Shown: positions 32,385-43,940 of the stretch, one piece after another | Position numbering within the stretch: position 1 is the first letter of the stretch | Layout of the letters: every line of letters starts with the position of its first letter | NCBI GenBank assembly: GCA_963931865.1 | Contig: OZ007505.1 | Location: 9,654,576-9,718,575 of the forward strand | Length of the DNA stretch: 64,000 nt | From: Axinella damicornis | Taxonomy: Eukaryota > Porifera > Demospongiae > Axinellida > Axinellidae | Direction of reading: 5' to 3' | Program-made: the position numbers and the translations under genes | Notes under the pieces: generated by a model | Databases searched by the model: none | Told to the model about the DNA's origin: nothing | The model's input: the letters and a program-made list of their open reading frames with translations, nothing else

Positions 32385-32593
32385 AGCCATGAAAAGTATG
32401 TTAAAGAACCATGAATTATATGGTTATTCCATGAATGATGCCATGAACCTTGCATCATAGGCAGTTCATGTTGTTTTCAGTACCTATGAAATCACTATGA
32501 AAATGTTCCATGTCTATGAAACCTCCATGAACAGATCGACTTGCCATGAAACTTCCATGAACAGATCCACTTGCCTATGAAAATACCATGAAG
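32385..32593. repeat. CCATGAA-rich cluster
   Basis: About a dozen CATGAA / CTATGAAA units with irregular spacing, some in nearly tandem form (ACTTCCATGAACAGATC twice). Confidence 0.7.
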
Positions 32594-33481
32594 CATCACC
32601 CACTATTATTAATATATAATTATATATTATAGCACATTTTATACAAATTCATGTGGCATAGACACACATAGGATGTACAAATAGCATCATTATCATCATT
32701 ATCCAGGACCTTTTGTCGCCACGAGATCCTCTCGCCCTCTTCCTCCTGACAACTCCTCACTGGAAATGGGTCTGACCCCTTGCACCAGATGTGGATGCCA
32801 TGTCGCCCACTATCATCCACATATATCACCCATCACCCACTATTATTAATATATAATTATATATTATAGCACATTTTATACAAATTCATGTGGCATAGAC
32901 ACACATAGGATGTACAAATAGCATCACTACAATGCTCTACTCAATGCATATGGAGTTCCCAGTCTTAGAAAAAGAAGGCTTATTCTTAAGCTGTCATATC
33001 TATACAACATTCTAAACGGCCGCTACTCACTCCATGAACCATTTCCAGTCAAAACTCGGACCACCTGCCACTTCACAAGATCACACAGACATACTTTAAT
33101 AGTACCAAGAGCTCACACCAACTCGTACTTCTACTCTTTTTTCTGTGACACTCCTCGCACGTGGAATACTCTACCCTTGCATGTGGTGGAAAGTCCTAAT
33201 GCAGACATATTCAAGAGAAACCTAACTAACTAATTAATGTTCCCATTGTATTATTTGCCTATAACTATAGATAATTTTGGGTACATACCTGTATTAGCTT
33301 GTATGCTATTAATGTATCCCTGCCTTTGGCTAAATTATTATATACAAAAAAAAATCATTATCATCATTATCCAGGACCTTTTGTCGCCACGAGATCCTCT
33401 CGCCCTCTTCCTCCTGACAACTCCTCACTGGAAATGGGTCTGACCCCTTGCACCAGATGTGGATGCCATGTCGCCCACTAT
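32594..33481 (+). repeat. 237-bp tandem duplication interrupted by a LINE
   Basis: Unit 1 is 32594-32830. Unit 2 starts at 32831, is interrupted at 32926/32927 and resumes at about 33354 to 33481. The right part of unit 2 repeats GACCTTTTGTCGCCACGAGA and following bases of unit 1. Confidence 0.85.
32927..33353 (+). mobile_element. 5'-truncated LINE insertion
   Basis: A 99-residue open frame (32934-33233) reads GVPSLRKRRLILKLSYLYNI, then NSYFYSFFCDTPRTWNTLPL and DIFKRNLTN, stop. This is the tail that follows reverse transcriptase in CR1/L2-like LINEs. A 3' region ends in A9. The target motif ATCA lies on both sides, giving a plausible 4-bp duplication when compared with the uninterrupted copy at 32594-32830. 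Still open, so fairly recent. Confidence 0.75.
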
Positions 33482-33822
33482 ATGAACACGGCCCTTGATA
33501 ACTGGTATCCCCTCCCCCTTGATTTCTTTCACATTAACCACCACAATCACAGCCTCTCTAGATCTCCCTCTTTAACCCTTGATTTCCCAAGCCTTTCATT
33601 TTGCGTCACTTTACTGATCTGTATTTTTATATCGCAAACGGTTTGTACCTTGCACTCAGAGGTTGCGCTAAAAGAAGGGAAAATCCCTGTTGTTTAGGCT
33701 GAAACGCTCACATTCCATATATAGGTTGCCTAAAAATAAATGTATATTTTTAGGTATGCAGTTGCTTGCACGTGGTAGCAAAGAGTTTGGGGGGGATAGT
33801 TAGTCTGTTGCACTTTGCTAGT
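33482..33822. other. Short spacer
   Basis: No gene seen. The following ATG begins at 33823. Confidence 0.45.
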
Positions 33823-34601
33823 ATGGCTAGTTCGTGTGTTCCTGGACCTTCGAGCGACTATCCAGATGTTGAGAGCGTCCACCAGGCCCTGTTTACACTC
33901 AACACAAGCGGTACCAATGATAGCGCTTCAGAAGAAGACATGTCAAGCGGTATCAATGATGGCACCTCGGAGGAAGACACGTCAGGCGAGGTCTTGAGCT
34001 CAGCTGTAAGTATCTGAGAGTCTATTGGGATGAGGGATAAAGCGTTTTGTAATTTCAGTAATATTTTTATTTGCCTAGAGGGATGATATTCTTTTATGTG
34101 ACGCAGGCAGCTATGGTAAACTATCCAGATGTTTGAACTATGATAGGCATTTTTCACCCCTTGTAGGATCACACTGCTTCCAAGTCAAGTAGCAAGCGAA
34201 GCAAGCGACATCTTCACGATGTACGCGAGATCCATGATCTCATTTTTGATCCAGATTTTGGTGATAGTAGGATTTCTTCCACTGAAGATGAGCACTCTTC
34301 TTCTAGTGACTCAGATTCTGATTACGATTTGAGTGACCCTGAAGCAGGGATGCACAGCACTTCTGGTGCAGACAGCGATGGGATTGATACTGATACCGGA
34401 AGCAGACATCCCGTGGACGAGGACGTAGAGGAGGCCATAGAGGGGGGGACATGGAAGAGGGGGGCAAGGAGAGCCGAGCACATCCACTGGTGGCACTACT
34501 GGGACACTTTGCACATGAGGACGAGGGCGAGGAAGAGGGCGAGGGCGAGGACGGGGGCGAGGACGGGGATGGGGGCGCGGAAAAGGAGTAGGGCGAAATA
34601 A
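33823..34601 (+). pseudogene. Acidic then RG-rich protein, probable element N-terminus
   Basis: Exon 1 (33823-34005) codes MASSCVPGPSSDYPDVESVH and Ser/Glu/Asp-rich sequence to a GTAAGT donor. A 161-bp intron leads to exon 2 at 34167 (phase 0): REIHDLIFDPDFGDSRISST, then SSSSDSDSDYDLSD. The annotated frame ends at 34601, but after a G7 run at 34442-34448 another frame is more natural: RGGHGRGGQGEPSTSTGGTT, a TGA, then (GR)-rich repeats. The TGA precedes a run of CGA codons and looks like CGA to TGA decay. An acidic region then an RG-rich basic region is common at N-termini of piggyBac-type transposases; that assignment is inference. Confidence 0.45.
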
Positions 34602-34678
34602 AAAGTCAGCAGCGCTAGCACCCAAGCTTCCTATGTGCTATTGTTGTTGATGTTGTGTGTATATCTATGTTCATTTAG

Positions 34679-35762
34679 GGAACCCCAAAGAGGAAGGGAA
34701 CTGAGCTGAAGTCCAAGTCATTGGAGCCCAAGGTTTGTTCCATACCACAAGACTGCATTATAAAACCGAGTGGGAAAGAGTGTGTAACTTCAACTTTTTA
34801 GAACCAACAGAGTATAGTAGTAGTATTTTATGTAATTTGTTTCGTCAATTCCAGGTCTCGAAATCTCATACACCAAAGACCTTGGCACCGACGACCAAGG
34901 CACCGAAGCCCTTGGCACCAAAGACCAAGGCACCCGAGGCACCGAAGACCTTGGCACCGAAGACCTTGGCACCAAAGACCAAGGCACCGAAGACCAAGGC
35001 ACCTGAGTCACCGAAGACCAAGACACCCGAGGCACCGAAGACCAAGACACCCGAGTCACCGAAGACCAAGACACCCGAGGCACCGAAGACCAAGACACCC
35101 GAGTCACTGAAGACCAAGGCATCCGAGGCACCGAAGACCAAGACACCCGAGTCACCGAAGACCAAGACACCCGAGGCACCGAAGACCAAGACACCCGAGT
35201 CACCGAAGACCAAGACACCCGAGGTTTTGTTCAATGTGCTATAAGTTTAAGCATGGTATGTGCATATATCATATCTGTACATGTATGAACTACAAAGACC
35301 AGTAGTGCCAAATGAATATTAATGAAATTGGCACCTAAGGTTTTTTCTCTACTTGTGTATGGTATACATTGAGCAGCACTGAATTGATTTGAAGTTCATT
35401 TGTCTACTATTCAATAGGGTAGGAGTTTGAAGAGGAAGAGATTGAACCCAGGAAAGGTGGTGACGAAGTATGAGTTGTTGAACAAGACATGGAGCAAGAC
35501 CATGACACCATCAACTATTTGTGCTGGATTTAAATGTGGTGTCTTTCCATTCAACCTGAATGCCATTGATTGCAGTATCAGTCCCGAAGCAACGCTCACA
35601 CAGGCCCAAGGGGGCGGAAGTCATGACATAGCTAATGAAGTGTGTGATGGTGATAGTCCAGTGCTCTCAGCTGAACAGGAGCAGCAATCTCAGAAGATCT
35701 CTAGTAAATGGTACAGTGTACAGGAGTTCACTGGAGCCTTTCAATTCGGGGTATCACTCTGA
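34679..35762 (+). pseudogene. Pro-Lys-Thr repeat protein with pogo/DDE_1-like tail
   Basis: Three phase-0 exons join in frame: 34679-34732 (GTPKRKGTELKSKSLEPK), 34855-35223 (VSKSHTPKTLAPTTKAP then 8-residue repeats PKTKTPES/EA), and 35418-35762 (GRSLKRKRLNPGKVVTKYEL, then WSKTMTPSTICAGFKCGVFP-FNLNAI). The last block matches the end of DDE_1 (pogo/Tigger/jerky-like) transposases, 'W-x-K-x-x-T-P-x-x-I-x-x-G-F-x-x-x-G-x-F-P-F-N-x-x-A-I'. The catalytic core is missing here. The donor of the repeat exon (GTTTTG) is weak. The repeat exon is a 24-bp minisatellite (34870-35225) that also opens false ORFs on the minus strand. Confidence 0.5.
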
Positions 35763-35826
35763 ACAGGGTTGCACAAATTGCAGGTTCAAATGAAGGGGGC
35801 ATATCCGATCACTTGCTGGACCACGC

Positions 35827-38800
35827 TTGTGTTGCACACACCCACTGCACATAGAGCGCTTTGTTACAGCAGCCTCCAGTGCAGTGTCTGTTGTTGACCT
35901 GCAGTGCCCCATGTGTAAGTGTGTAGTTGATGAGCCGGTCGAAGTGTGTGTCTGCAAGTCACCTGTATGCGCAGAATGCTGTCTCAAACTCCTGCGGAAG
36001 GGGGACGGCATGCAATGTCCATCCTGTAATCAACAACTATCAGTGGACACCATCCAGTCTCCCTCGCCCGCTGTAACAAAGCTAGTGGCAAATCTTGTCG
36101 TCAGGTGTGATGAACCTTCATGCAGCAGGCCTGTGGTGCTCCAGCACCTACACGATCATCTGAAGAGTGGCTGCAAAGAGATGGTAGCAGAAGTATCAGC
36201 CCTCACAGTGGAGCAAATGATGGAGCAGCCACTCAATACCCTACCTACATCCTTAGGGAGGCAAGCAGCAGGTCACCTTGTCCGAAGACTGCTCCACCAG
36301 AGCCCAGAGGCCAATACTGTCATGGTACCAACTGGCGGGCATGATAGTTAAATCTATGAGTACAACCATTTGTCGGCGTATCCAGGAGATCAGCCAACAT
36401 CATGAGGTCATTAGTATAGAGGTGAGGGGCTTGTTCAGATGCAGGAAGAGGTACAAGCTCTGCGGAGGGAAGAGAGACAGAAGCTGCTGAAGGGCGCCCA
36501 CTTCACTGTGGAGGTACCAACAATTGACAGCTTGGCAATGAAGGCAGATCTTGACCTGTCCTGGAACAAGCTCAGATCAATCAGGAGGTAAAAGCATAAA
36601 ATTTGGAATGCTTAATTATAGCTAAACATATATATACCTTCGTTATCTTGGCAAGGTGGCTGAAGGAATGGGGGATGCAATTGCAAGTGAGGAGAAACAG
36701 AGACGACTTTCTTTTGAGCTTGTTTCAACTGAGGAGATTGCTGAGGCTGCTCCATTCTCTTTCTCCACGTAGAAAGGTGGTGGTGGAGGTCCGACCATCA
36801 CCCCATGCGTACATCCCTCATTGGGCAACAAAGTCACGGAGCTCCTGGACCAGAATGCAAGGCATGCTTTTATCAACAGTGTTCCAATACATAAGAGAAA
36901 CATTGCTGATAACAATCTGTCACTCTTCCAGTGTCAGCCGACTCATGTGGCACGACAGATTCATCCCAGCAGACGAAATCTGGATTGAGCTGGGGGGGGC
37001 ATATCTCTCTTGATTGGTATTCAGATCAGGTTGCTGAGCTACAGAATATGTTACACTCCTGGTAGGGGCAAAATTGTGCCTTGTAATAAATATAATGTTT
37101 GAGTACTTAGGATTGGCCTACAGAGATTCTGACTACACCGCCCGTGATTGCTATCATGTACTGACCCGAACGTAAAAGTTGGTGCTGAAACTCACCTTGG
37201 TAGTGGAGATACGTATAAGTGCTTTTGTCTCGCCGTTGGCCACCATTGCTCGAGCGCTCTCTTCGACTTCCGGTGGCATGTTCTTAGGAAAGGCACACGA
37301 AGATTCTGACCACACAGCCGTGATCGCTGTCGTTCACTGATCACTGTGCTGGCTAAGTTGTGAGTGCTGTAATAATGTCAGTCTTTGGTCGCCATTGCTC
37401 GCGATCGACTGAGCGTGGTTGCCATGTGGCATGTGCGTTAATTGGAACGAATTGCAGCTTGCCACTACGGCGAGTCGCAACCAGAGTTGCAACACGGCTA
37501 CCAGGAGTGTGGTTGCCCCTATTATGCAGTGGAGGTACATATAAACATACAAACTTATACCTATTGTACATGCATGTGAAAGCAGAATGGTCCGAGTCTT
37601 CCTAACTGTGAGCTGCTGCCTGTGCAAGCTTTACAGCATTTTCTGGAGCTAGCGGTAATCAACTTTCACAATCACATCGCTATAATCAATTTGTCAACAG
37701 ACATTGCCCTTTCACTCCAGGTTGTCACTGTTGCCTGTGGTACCGCATCAATCACACCGAACTGATAAAGGATCCTTCCACTCGCAAAAAGCAGCCGGAG
37801 ATTCGATCCCTGCATACCTTGGAGGCAGCATACAATACGTTCAGCCATGAGACCAGTGGTGATATCAGGAGAGCCAAGTTCTATCCCAATGTGATAGAGA
37901 GGGCTTTATTCAATATCCCTCTAACACAGGTACACACCAACTACATAATACATAATACATAATCATATCACAGCACTTATTAATCTCCATACACAGGTGT
38001 ACTTACCTGGACTGCACATTAGCCTAGGTATCTTCCTCAGGCTCTTCACACTTCTGGAGGATGCTTGCCACCGGCTTGACTTCAAACTGGCACTGGCACC
38101 GGCAGTTGCTCGGTCTGATTGTTCTGACTCAAGCACGTACCAGACATCCTTCCAGCTAGGAATACACCACTGCACTACGATAAAAACAAGAGGTGGAAGA
38201 TCAACAGATGAAACTTCAGAGTAAAGCAGACACACTCGAGCAAGTAGCCACCCACATGACTCTGATGAGCAACCACTTGAACACCCTCTTATTTGAGCCA
38301 TACTGGAAGAGGCCTGTTCCCGTCAAAGCAGGCTTTCTCAAACTGTAAGGGAGTATCATACATGTGTTTTTGAAAGCCAGCTTTATCCAAGTGTGTTCCT
38401 TGAATTAGGCCGACAGGATACTAGAGCTTGAGAAAACCATCAAGAAGGGGTTCGGAAAGGAGGAGGGCCCATTTGTTAAAGGACTTGACAACTCCCTCCA
38501 GCAGTTCAAGGTCTACAAATTATAGCGGCACCTTTATTGGAAACAATATGAATCGCTGTCTAAAGGTACCTTTGTTGGAAACTATGTGAATCGCTGTGAG
38601 TATATGTAATACAGTCAGAGAAGTAGTGAAGTATGGCAGTTGCAAATACATACCTCCACAGGCTCAGGACATCGACTCCGTGTGCAGTTCCCTTATCAAG
38701 ATAGCTGAGCGGCTGTGTCCAGCTCTGAAGAGCGAGGCTGAAGAGGTGGCAAGGGTGTTCACACAGCTGTTCAAGCACTTTCAGACATGCCATGACACAT

Positions 38801-39174
38801 ACGACAGCAGTCATCTGTTAAAAGATGAAGAGATACAAGCCCTTCATAACAGATTGGGTGTCGGAGCCAGTGTTATCTGTATTATGTTTTCCACAGGATA
38901 TAACATCAAGCTCTTAGGAGGCAATTCCCTGAGGCAACAGTCCTATACCCAAAATGCACATGCTCGAGGACCACATGGCTTGAAAATGGCACGTTGGCAT
39001 GGGGAGCAGGGCGCTGAGTCTAATATATTGGTGCAGCCTTCAACAGAATTGAAGGGCACTAACATGCTCAAGAAGGTGCAGAGGCTGAAACAGCTAATGA
39101 AAGAGCACCATCGACAAGTCTGCCCTCCCTTAGTGCCAGTGGTGGTCAAGCACAAGAGAAGGAAGACCTCGTGA
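35827..39174 (+). pseudogene. RAG1-N-terminal-like element gene, copy B
   Basis: RING-like module QCPMCKCVVDEPVEVCVCKS, then VCAECC and QCPSC; then a C-x4-C-x11-H-x4-C finger (NLVVRCDEPSCSRPVVLQHL then HDHLKSGC), the same order as the RAG1 zinc-binding N-terminus. It continues (frames change) with TICRRIQEISQHHEVISIEV, FTVEVPTIDSLAMKADLDLS-WNKL, a 58-bp phase-2 intron (36598-36655), WLKEWG, SEEKQRRLSFELVSTEEIAE. Later exons follow: 37721-37929 (CHCCLWYRINHTELI..), 37997-38224 (YLPGLHISLGIFLRLFTLLE) and 38662-39174 (GEQGAES, VQRLKQLMKEHHRQVCPP). A base missing from a G-run at about 36677, TAG at about 36771 and other shifts show decay. No RAG1 catalytic core is seen. Aplysia N-RAG-TP is the closest named class I know. 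Confidence 0.65.
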
Positions 39175-39959
39175 CCATAATACGTCCTCCCCACACAGCA
39201 AAATTATACTCCCCGACTGTTAATACATCCCCTCCCTGGAAGCTGGAACAAAGTTCATGATAAACTTACAGTTAGGAAATAATTCACTCCTTCTGAATTC
39301 CATGAGGAGCCTCCAATTCACTCGTGTGTATACACCACGCAAAAGTGGTTAGCACCCCGCTTCTTTCTCTGTCACAAAGGGCACACCTGTAAACTGCTTG
39401 CAGAGGGTCTATAAAGTAAAACTTCAGGGGGTGCAGGACATGTTGCTTCCTTGGCAAGCGTAACTTCAGCGTCCTTTGGCCGTTCTTCATTGGACTTGAC
39501 CCAAAACTTGCCACGTGAAACGTTGAAGTCGCACGTGTCTGAGCTGTTTCCAACAGTTAATAAACCACAGGCCAGAAGGCTGGCAAAGTAGTACTGGAAG
39601 TAGATGCAGGACGCGTTGCTACGGTAAATCGCGATTTCAGATATTACGCATGATGTCGCCAAATGTCTGGAAATCCAATGATCAAAAACACGCGTGATCC
39701 ATGCATTATTCGAAGGTCATGCATACAATCGTGAAAACAGAGCAGAATGCAATCACAATTTGTCTACAAAATGAACCACACTCCTCCACAGCCTCAACAA
39801 CTACTGTGAGACTTGTGTCCTGTTTTCAATTTCAGTCATACAAAATACCTTCTGTGAGTTTATTCCAATAGAGTTTGATTTCCATAGCACTCACAGCCTT
39901 AAACAGTAAACAATACTGCAGATTTCATTATCATTGTCTGTTTCTATGTATATTTATAC
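39175..39959. other. No supported gene
   Basis: Overlapping minus-strand ORFs at 39284-39662 have no recognisable domain. Confidence 0.4.
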
Positions 39960-40110
39960 TTTTTGTGCCCGTATGTCCCTCTGTACAATCACAGTAACTG
40001 CATGGTTACGTCCTGCAACAATACCCCGCAGGTCCGCATCATTCTGCTGTTTCAGCATTAACTATTGTGACCGTGTATCCCCTCCGACAACCATAGGCCA
40101 AGCCAGGAAA
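39960..40110. repeat. Single copy of the 42-kb ~109-bp repeat
   Basis: Shares GCAACAATACCCCGCAGGTC / CCGCATC(A/G)TTCTG and ATTAACTA(T/C)TGTGACCGT blocks with the array at 42020-42310. Confidence 0.7.
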
Positions 40111-40409
40111 TTGAAGAGACAAAATCAACACCTGAGGAGGGTAAAAGGAAGTACTAAGAGAATGGGTGTTTGAACTGACAAGTAATTCCATGAGTGATTA
40201 CTGCAGCATTAACACTGGGGCGGACATGCCAAACTACACTATTAATGAAAGCTTCTAAGAAAGAACAAGCATGCATGCACATTATAGTATCTTCTATACT
40301 TTGCAGGATGCAGGATGCTCTTTACATGCAAATTCTGAGGTGGTACACCAGAACAATTCTTACACACTCAAGAAGACATGTGGCGATGTAGTAGTGAAAA
40401 AGATACAGA

Positions 40410-40660
40410 ATGACAAGAAAAGTTCTGCAGGTGATGACGACTCCTCATGCAGATGACATTGAAGCTGTGCAGCAGCACCTTGCTGAGTTACAGAAGGAAG
40501 GAAGCAAGAAGGGAAAGGCAGATGTCAACAAGGAAACATGTCTTCTTTCACTAACATACAAGCACCGTCGAAGCTCTATGAAGGAGAAGAATAGCCCAAA
40601 TTCGTGCGTGTTGCTTCCACATTGGAGGAATATCCTCTTCTGAAGAAACCACTGAATGTA
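40410..40660 (+). pseudogene. Element-type coding fragment
   Basis: The frame reads DDIEAVQQHLAELQKEGSKK, VNKETCLLSLTYKHRRSSMK. After a frame change it continues FVRVASTLEEYPLLKKPLN to a GTAAGC donor. 'T-x-x-x-RR-x-x-I/M ... Y-P-x-L' is a motif string seen in several vertebrate and sponge element proteins. Broken; not classified. Confidence 0.35.
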
Positions 40661-40692
40661 AGCTACAAGTAATTTCTTTTTGGGTGTGTATG

Positions 40693-40694
<2 letters not shown>

Positions 40695-40724
<30 letters not shown>
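40695..40724. repeat. Poly-G run of 30
   Basis: Thirty consecutive G; the reverse strand gives a spurious poly-Pro ORF. Confidence 0.9.
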
Positions 40725-40725
<1 letters not shown>

Positions 40726-40835
40726 GTCAGGCAGGCGGCCCATTGCACATATTACAAGTACAGCTCGAGGTAGTGAAGGTTTAGATATATCTATACCTAG
40801 TGCATTTAGTTATCACAAATGTACACTTTAGTCAT

Positions 40836-41181
40836 GTAACCACCTCTGAACGATCCCTCAAAGCCTTCCGCCTCAAACTTGCCGAACAGTTGATTGGGAT
40901 CTACTGTAGCCGCCAGAGAGCAGGTTGCCCAAGTCTCTCAAGGAGTGCTCCCAATCCACCTCCACCACTGCCACTTCCTGAAAGCAAATGGCCTCCTGTG
41001 TCACAGTGCCAGTACACCTACATACACCGGGAAAACGGTGCATTTACTCCGGGAGTACCGCACCATCAGCAGGAGGCAAGAGACAGTGTGGTGCTGCCAA
41101 GAGTGTGAAGGCAGACCGGCACTTTGTCTAACAGGGAGGGGTGATGTGTCAGACTGCTGTAGACTTTGGCATCAGCTGTAA
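40836..41181 (+). pseudogene. piggyBac-type transposase C-terminus
   Basis: The frame reads SERSLKAFRLKLAEQLIGIY then CSRQRAGCPS. After a frame shift it continues LLREYRTISRRQETVWCCQE then CEGRPALCLTG, DCCRLWHQL, stop. 'F-R-x-x-L-A-x-x-L-I-G' followed by the ETVW-x-C-x-x-C ... ALC ... C-x-x-x-WH knuckle is the end of piggyBac transposases. It begins about where the 22.6-kb fragment ends, so the two pieces are complementary rather than overlapping. Confidence 0.65.
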
Positions 41182-42019
41182 CTTTTAGTTCATTCATTTT
41201 GTACCTTCGCAATTAAACTTCAGCAATGTTTTACGTACTGCACACGTGTCATTACACAAGGGACAGCTGGACCCAAGTGCCGTTAGCCTACGTAGAAGGC
41301 GGAGCTTGAAGCGAAGAAAGTACCTGAATCTGGTAATCTAGGAAATCATGTCTCTGGTCCATCACTAATATTATAATTTCAAACTTGTACTTGTACATCA
41401 ATACTTTTCCCACTTTCTAGTCACCACCTTGCTTACCAGCATTTTGCTTCACCATGGATACATCTCTTGCTTCACCATGGATACATCTCTTGCTTCACCG
41501 TGGATACATCTCTTGCTTCACCATGGATACATCTTTTGCTTCTCATGCGTCTGTATAACTAGGATCACTTGGTGCAGTCACCAAGTGTACACACAGGTGT
41601 ATGCTGTTTGCTCGATAGCCATAAAACGAACAGAATCCACCAACACATTCTCTGGTATCCAAGCAACAAGTCAGAGCAGCACTACCACAAATGCAGGGGC
41701 CGTAGGTCAAGCAGATAACTGTACGGTATTATCAGCCCTTACAAAGTTCTACCACACGGTTTTATTTGGTCACGTGTGTGATTCATGGAAATTATTTACG
41801 GGCCCTAAAGAGTTTAAGTATTAACTATTGTGTCTGTCAGTGTGCCACCAGGAGTGGTAGAAGAGTTCAAAATGTCGGTTATGTTTCAATGACAGTTCCA
41901 CATTCTCAACTTGTGGTAGTGAAAACAGAACACAAAAAAAAAAGGAATTGGAATTGGAATTCCAAATCTTGGCATTCACCAAGATAATTAGACACGAGGC
42001 TGAGGGACCTACAATCATA
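41182..42019. other. Spacer with a 23-bp tandem repeat
   Basis: 41444-41536 holds four copies of a 23-bp unit (TTGCTTCACC(A/G)TGGATACATC-TC). No supported gene. Confidence 0.6.
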
Positions 42020-42310
42020 CATCACCACAGTAACAAGTCATGTCCCGCAACAATACTCCACAGCTCCGCATCGTTCTGTTGCTTCAGTATTAACTACTGT
42101 GACCGTATGTCCCCTCCGCACAATCATACACCACCACAGTAACTAGTCATGTCCTGCAACAATACTCAACAGGTCCGCATCGTTCTGTTGCTTCAGTATC
42201 ATTCTTTGTGTCCCGTACCCACTCCGTTACATTTACACCACCACAGTAACCACTCACATCCTTGAACAAGACTCCACAAGTTCGTATCATTCTGTTTTTC
42301 ATTATCCATA
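42020..42310. repeat. ~109-bp tandem repeat, three diverged units
   Basis: Each unit contains ACCACCACAGTAAC, AACAATACTC, TCGTTCTGTTGCTTCAGTAT or variants. A further single copy is at 39960. Confidence 0.8.
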
Positions 42311-43940
42311 TGTTGTCCATCCACTCCCTACTATAATAGATCACCTGACTTAAGGGTGGTCAGAACTAATAAATTATTCATAAGGGGCGCGCGCGCGACT
42401 GGTTGCTATGGACTGTATCTCGGTTAGAAAAGCATTTATAAACACGCAGCTTGCTGCAGCCTACCGTCCGTATGGACTACAGAACACAGAGAAAAGTTCA
42501 TAACTCTACCTTGCCCTCAGGCGGGACACTGGAGCAGCCAAATCCAGACCTATTTCTTGATAAAACTTCTCAACAAAGCGACTTTACACCTTCACAACGT
42601 CGCCTACAGGGCTGTTTGCACGAGGGGAATCCAGTAACGTGGCGTTTTTCACTGTAGTCTCGTTCCCAGGCTCCGAATGCGCACTGGGAATAAGCGGAAG
42701 CAAGCGCTTTTGTATTTTTCTCATTCGTGTAGCGTATAATTCGGAAAAACTTCACGTTACGGTCAAGCCCACCTCCCCAGGATGACGAAGATTATACTGA
42801 AGTCCCATTCCGGTGAACACAGGTCAAGTTTTACTGAGTTATGCGAACCACATTCACTCGATTTCCCTAATTGTCACGGCAACACCACAAGAATGTACAT
42901 TAAGTGATTATGAATTTAATTATCTCACGTGCCAGTACACATGGCGAAGATGGCGATGGTTGTGTGTGTGTTGACGATTACCTAGCCATCCTCTGGCAAC
43001 CAACGAAGAAGAAACAGACAGCTAGAGGGGAGGGAGAACTCTGTCACTGCCCCCTCGACCCGTCCTCAAGATCCAGCATCTCTGCCTCCGCCGACATAGC
43101 GGCACTTCACAGCGGGTCTACGGATGAAACCAGTAAGCGACTCGCAACGAGTGACTAGGTCGCCCGCAAGTTACTAGGACGCTTACAGGAACTACTAGTC
43201 AGCCAGGAAACCTGTTGATGACAACCCTGGTCAAGGTGATGCAGAAGCACAGCAGGCTGCACCATAGATATAGCGTTTTATATCTATGACTGCATGTACA
43301 CAACAGCCCCTCCGCTCAGCTGATTCCCTTTGTCCCATGGCCCAGCCGTCAAGTTAGTGGCATGGTGTCCAAGCTGTTAACTGCTGTTATGATATAGTAG
43401 TTGAGCAGATGGCAAAGATGTGGCAAGGAAACCTGACGGAAATGTGGACGGTGCACGTGAGAAGGACGACATTGTAGTGGACGCAGTCCGAGTTGCAGAC
43501 AGATAAATTGACGAATGTGTGTGCACAGGAGAGACTAGATGTAGAGACTGAGAGAAACGGTGTACAGATGTTGATGCAGGCTGAGAGGACAAGGGTGTGT
43601 GCACATTTGTATGCTGAGAGATCTAGAGATGTGAAGATGACGGATGGAGTGACATACTGAGGATCGAAGGATCATGTACACACATAATTATGAGAGATAC
43701 ATAGAAAGTGAACTGGACTATAATGGACTTCTGTCTTTCTCTGTGCCTTCCTGAGATATACTCCAGTCATTGTGTGGCTGTTATAATTATAATCAACATT
43801 ACGTGACTGTACCCTGCTGATGGATGATTTTTATGTGGTATGTAGCCAAGCATACTGCTGTGGCTTTCATTTTCTGGCACTGCTGTTTGCTCTTGGGCAC
43901 TTCACTGGGCACACTTGGGGGGGGGGGAAATCCATATTAT

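Noticed and set aside
34790..35234. Two minus-strand repeat ORFs (SWSSVPRV and FGASGVLVFG repeats)
   Set aside because: Antisense shadows of the 24-bp minisatellite; the plus frame has consistent splice joints.
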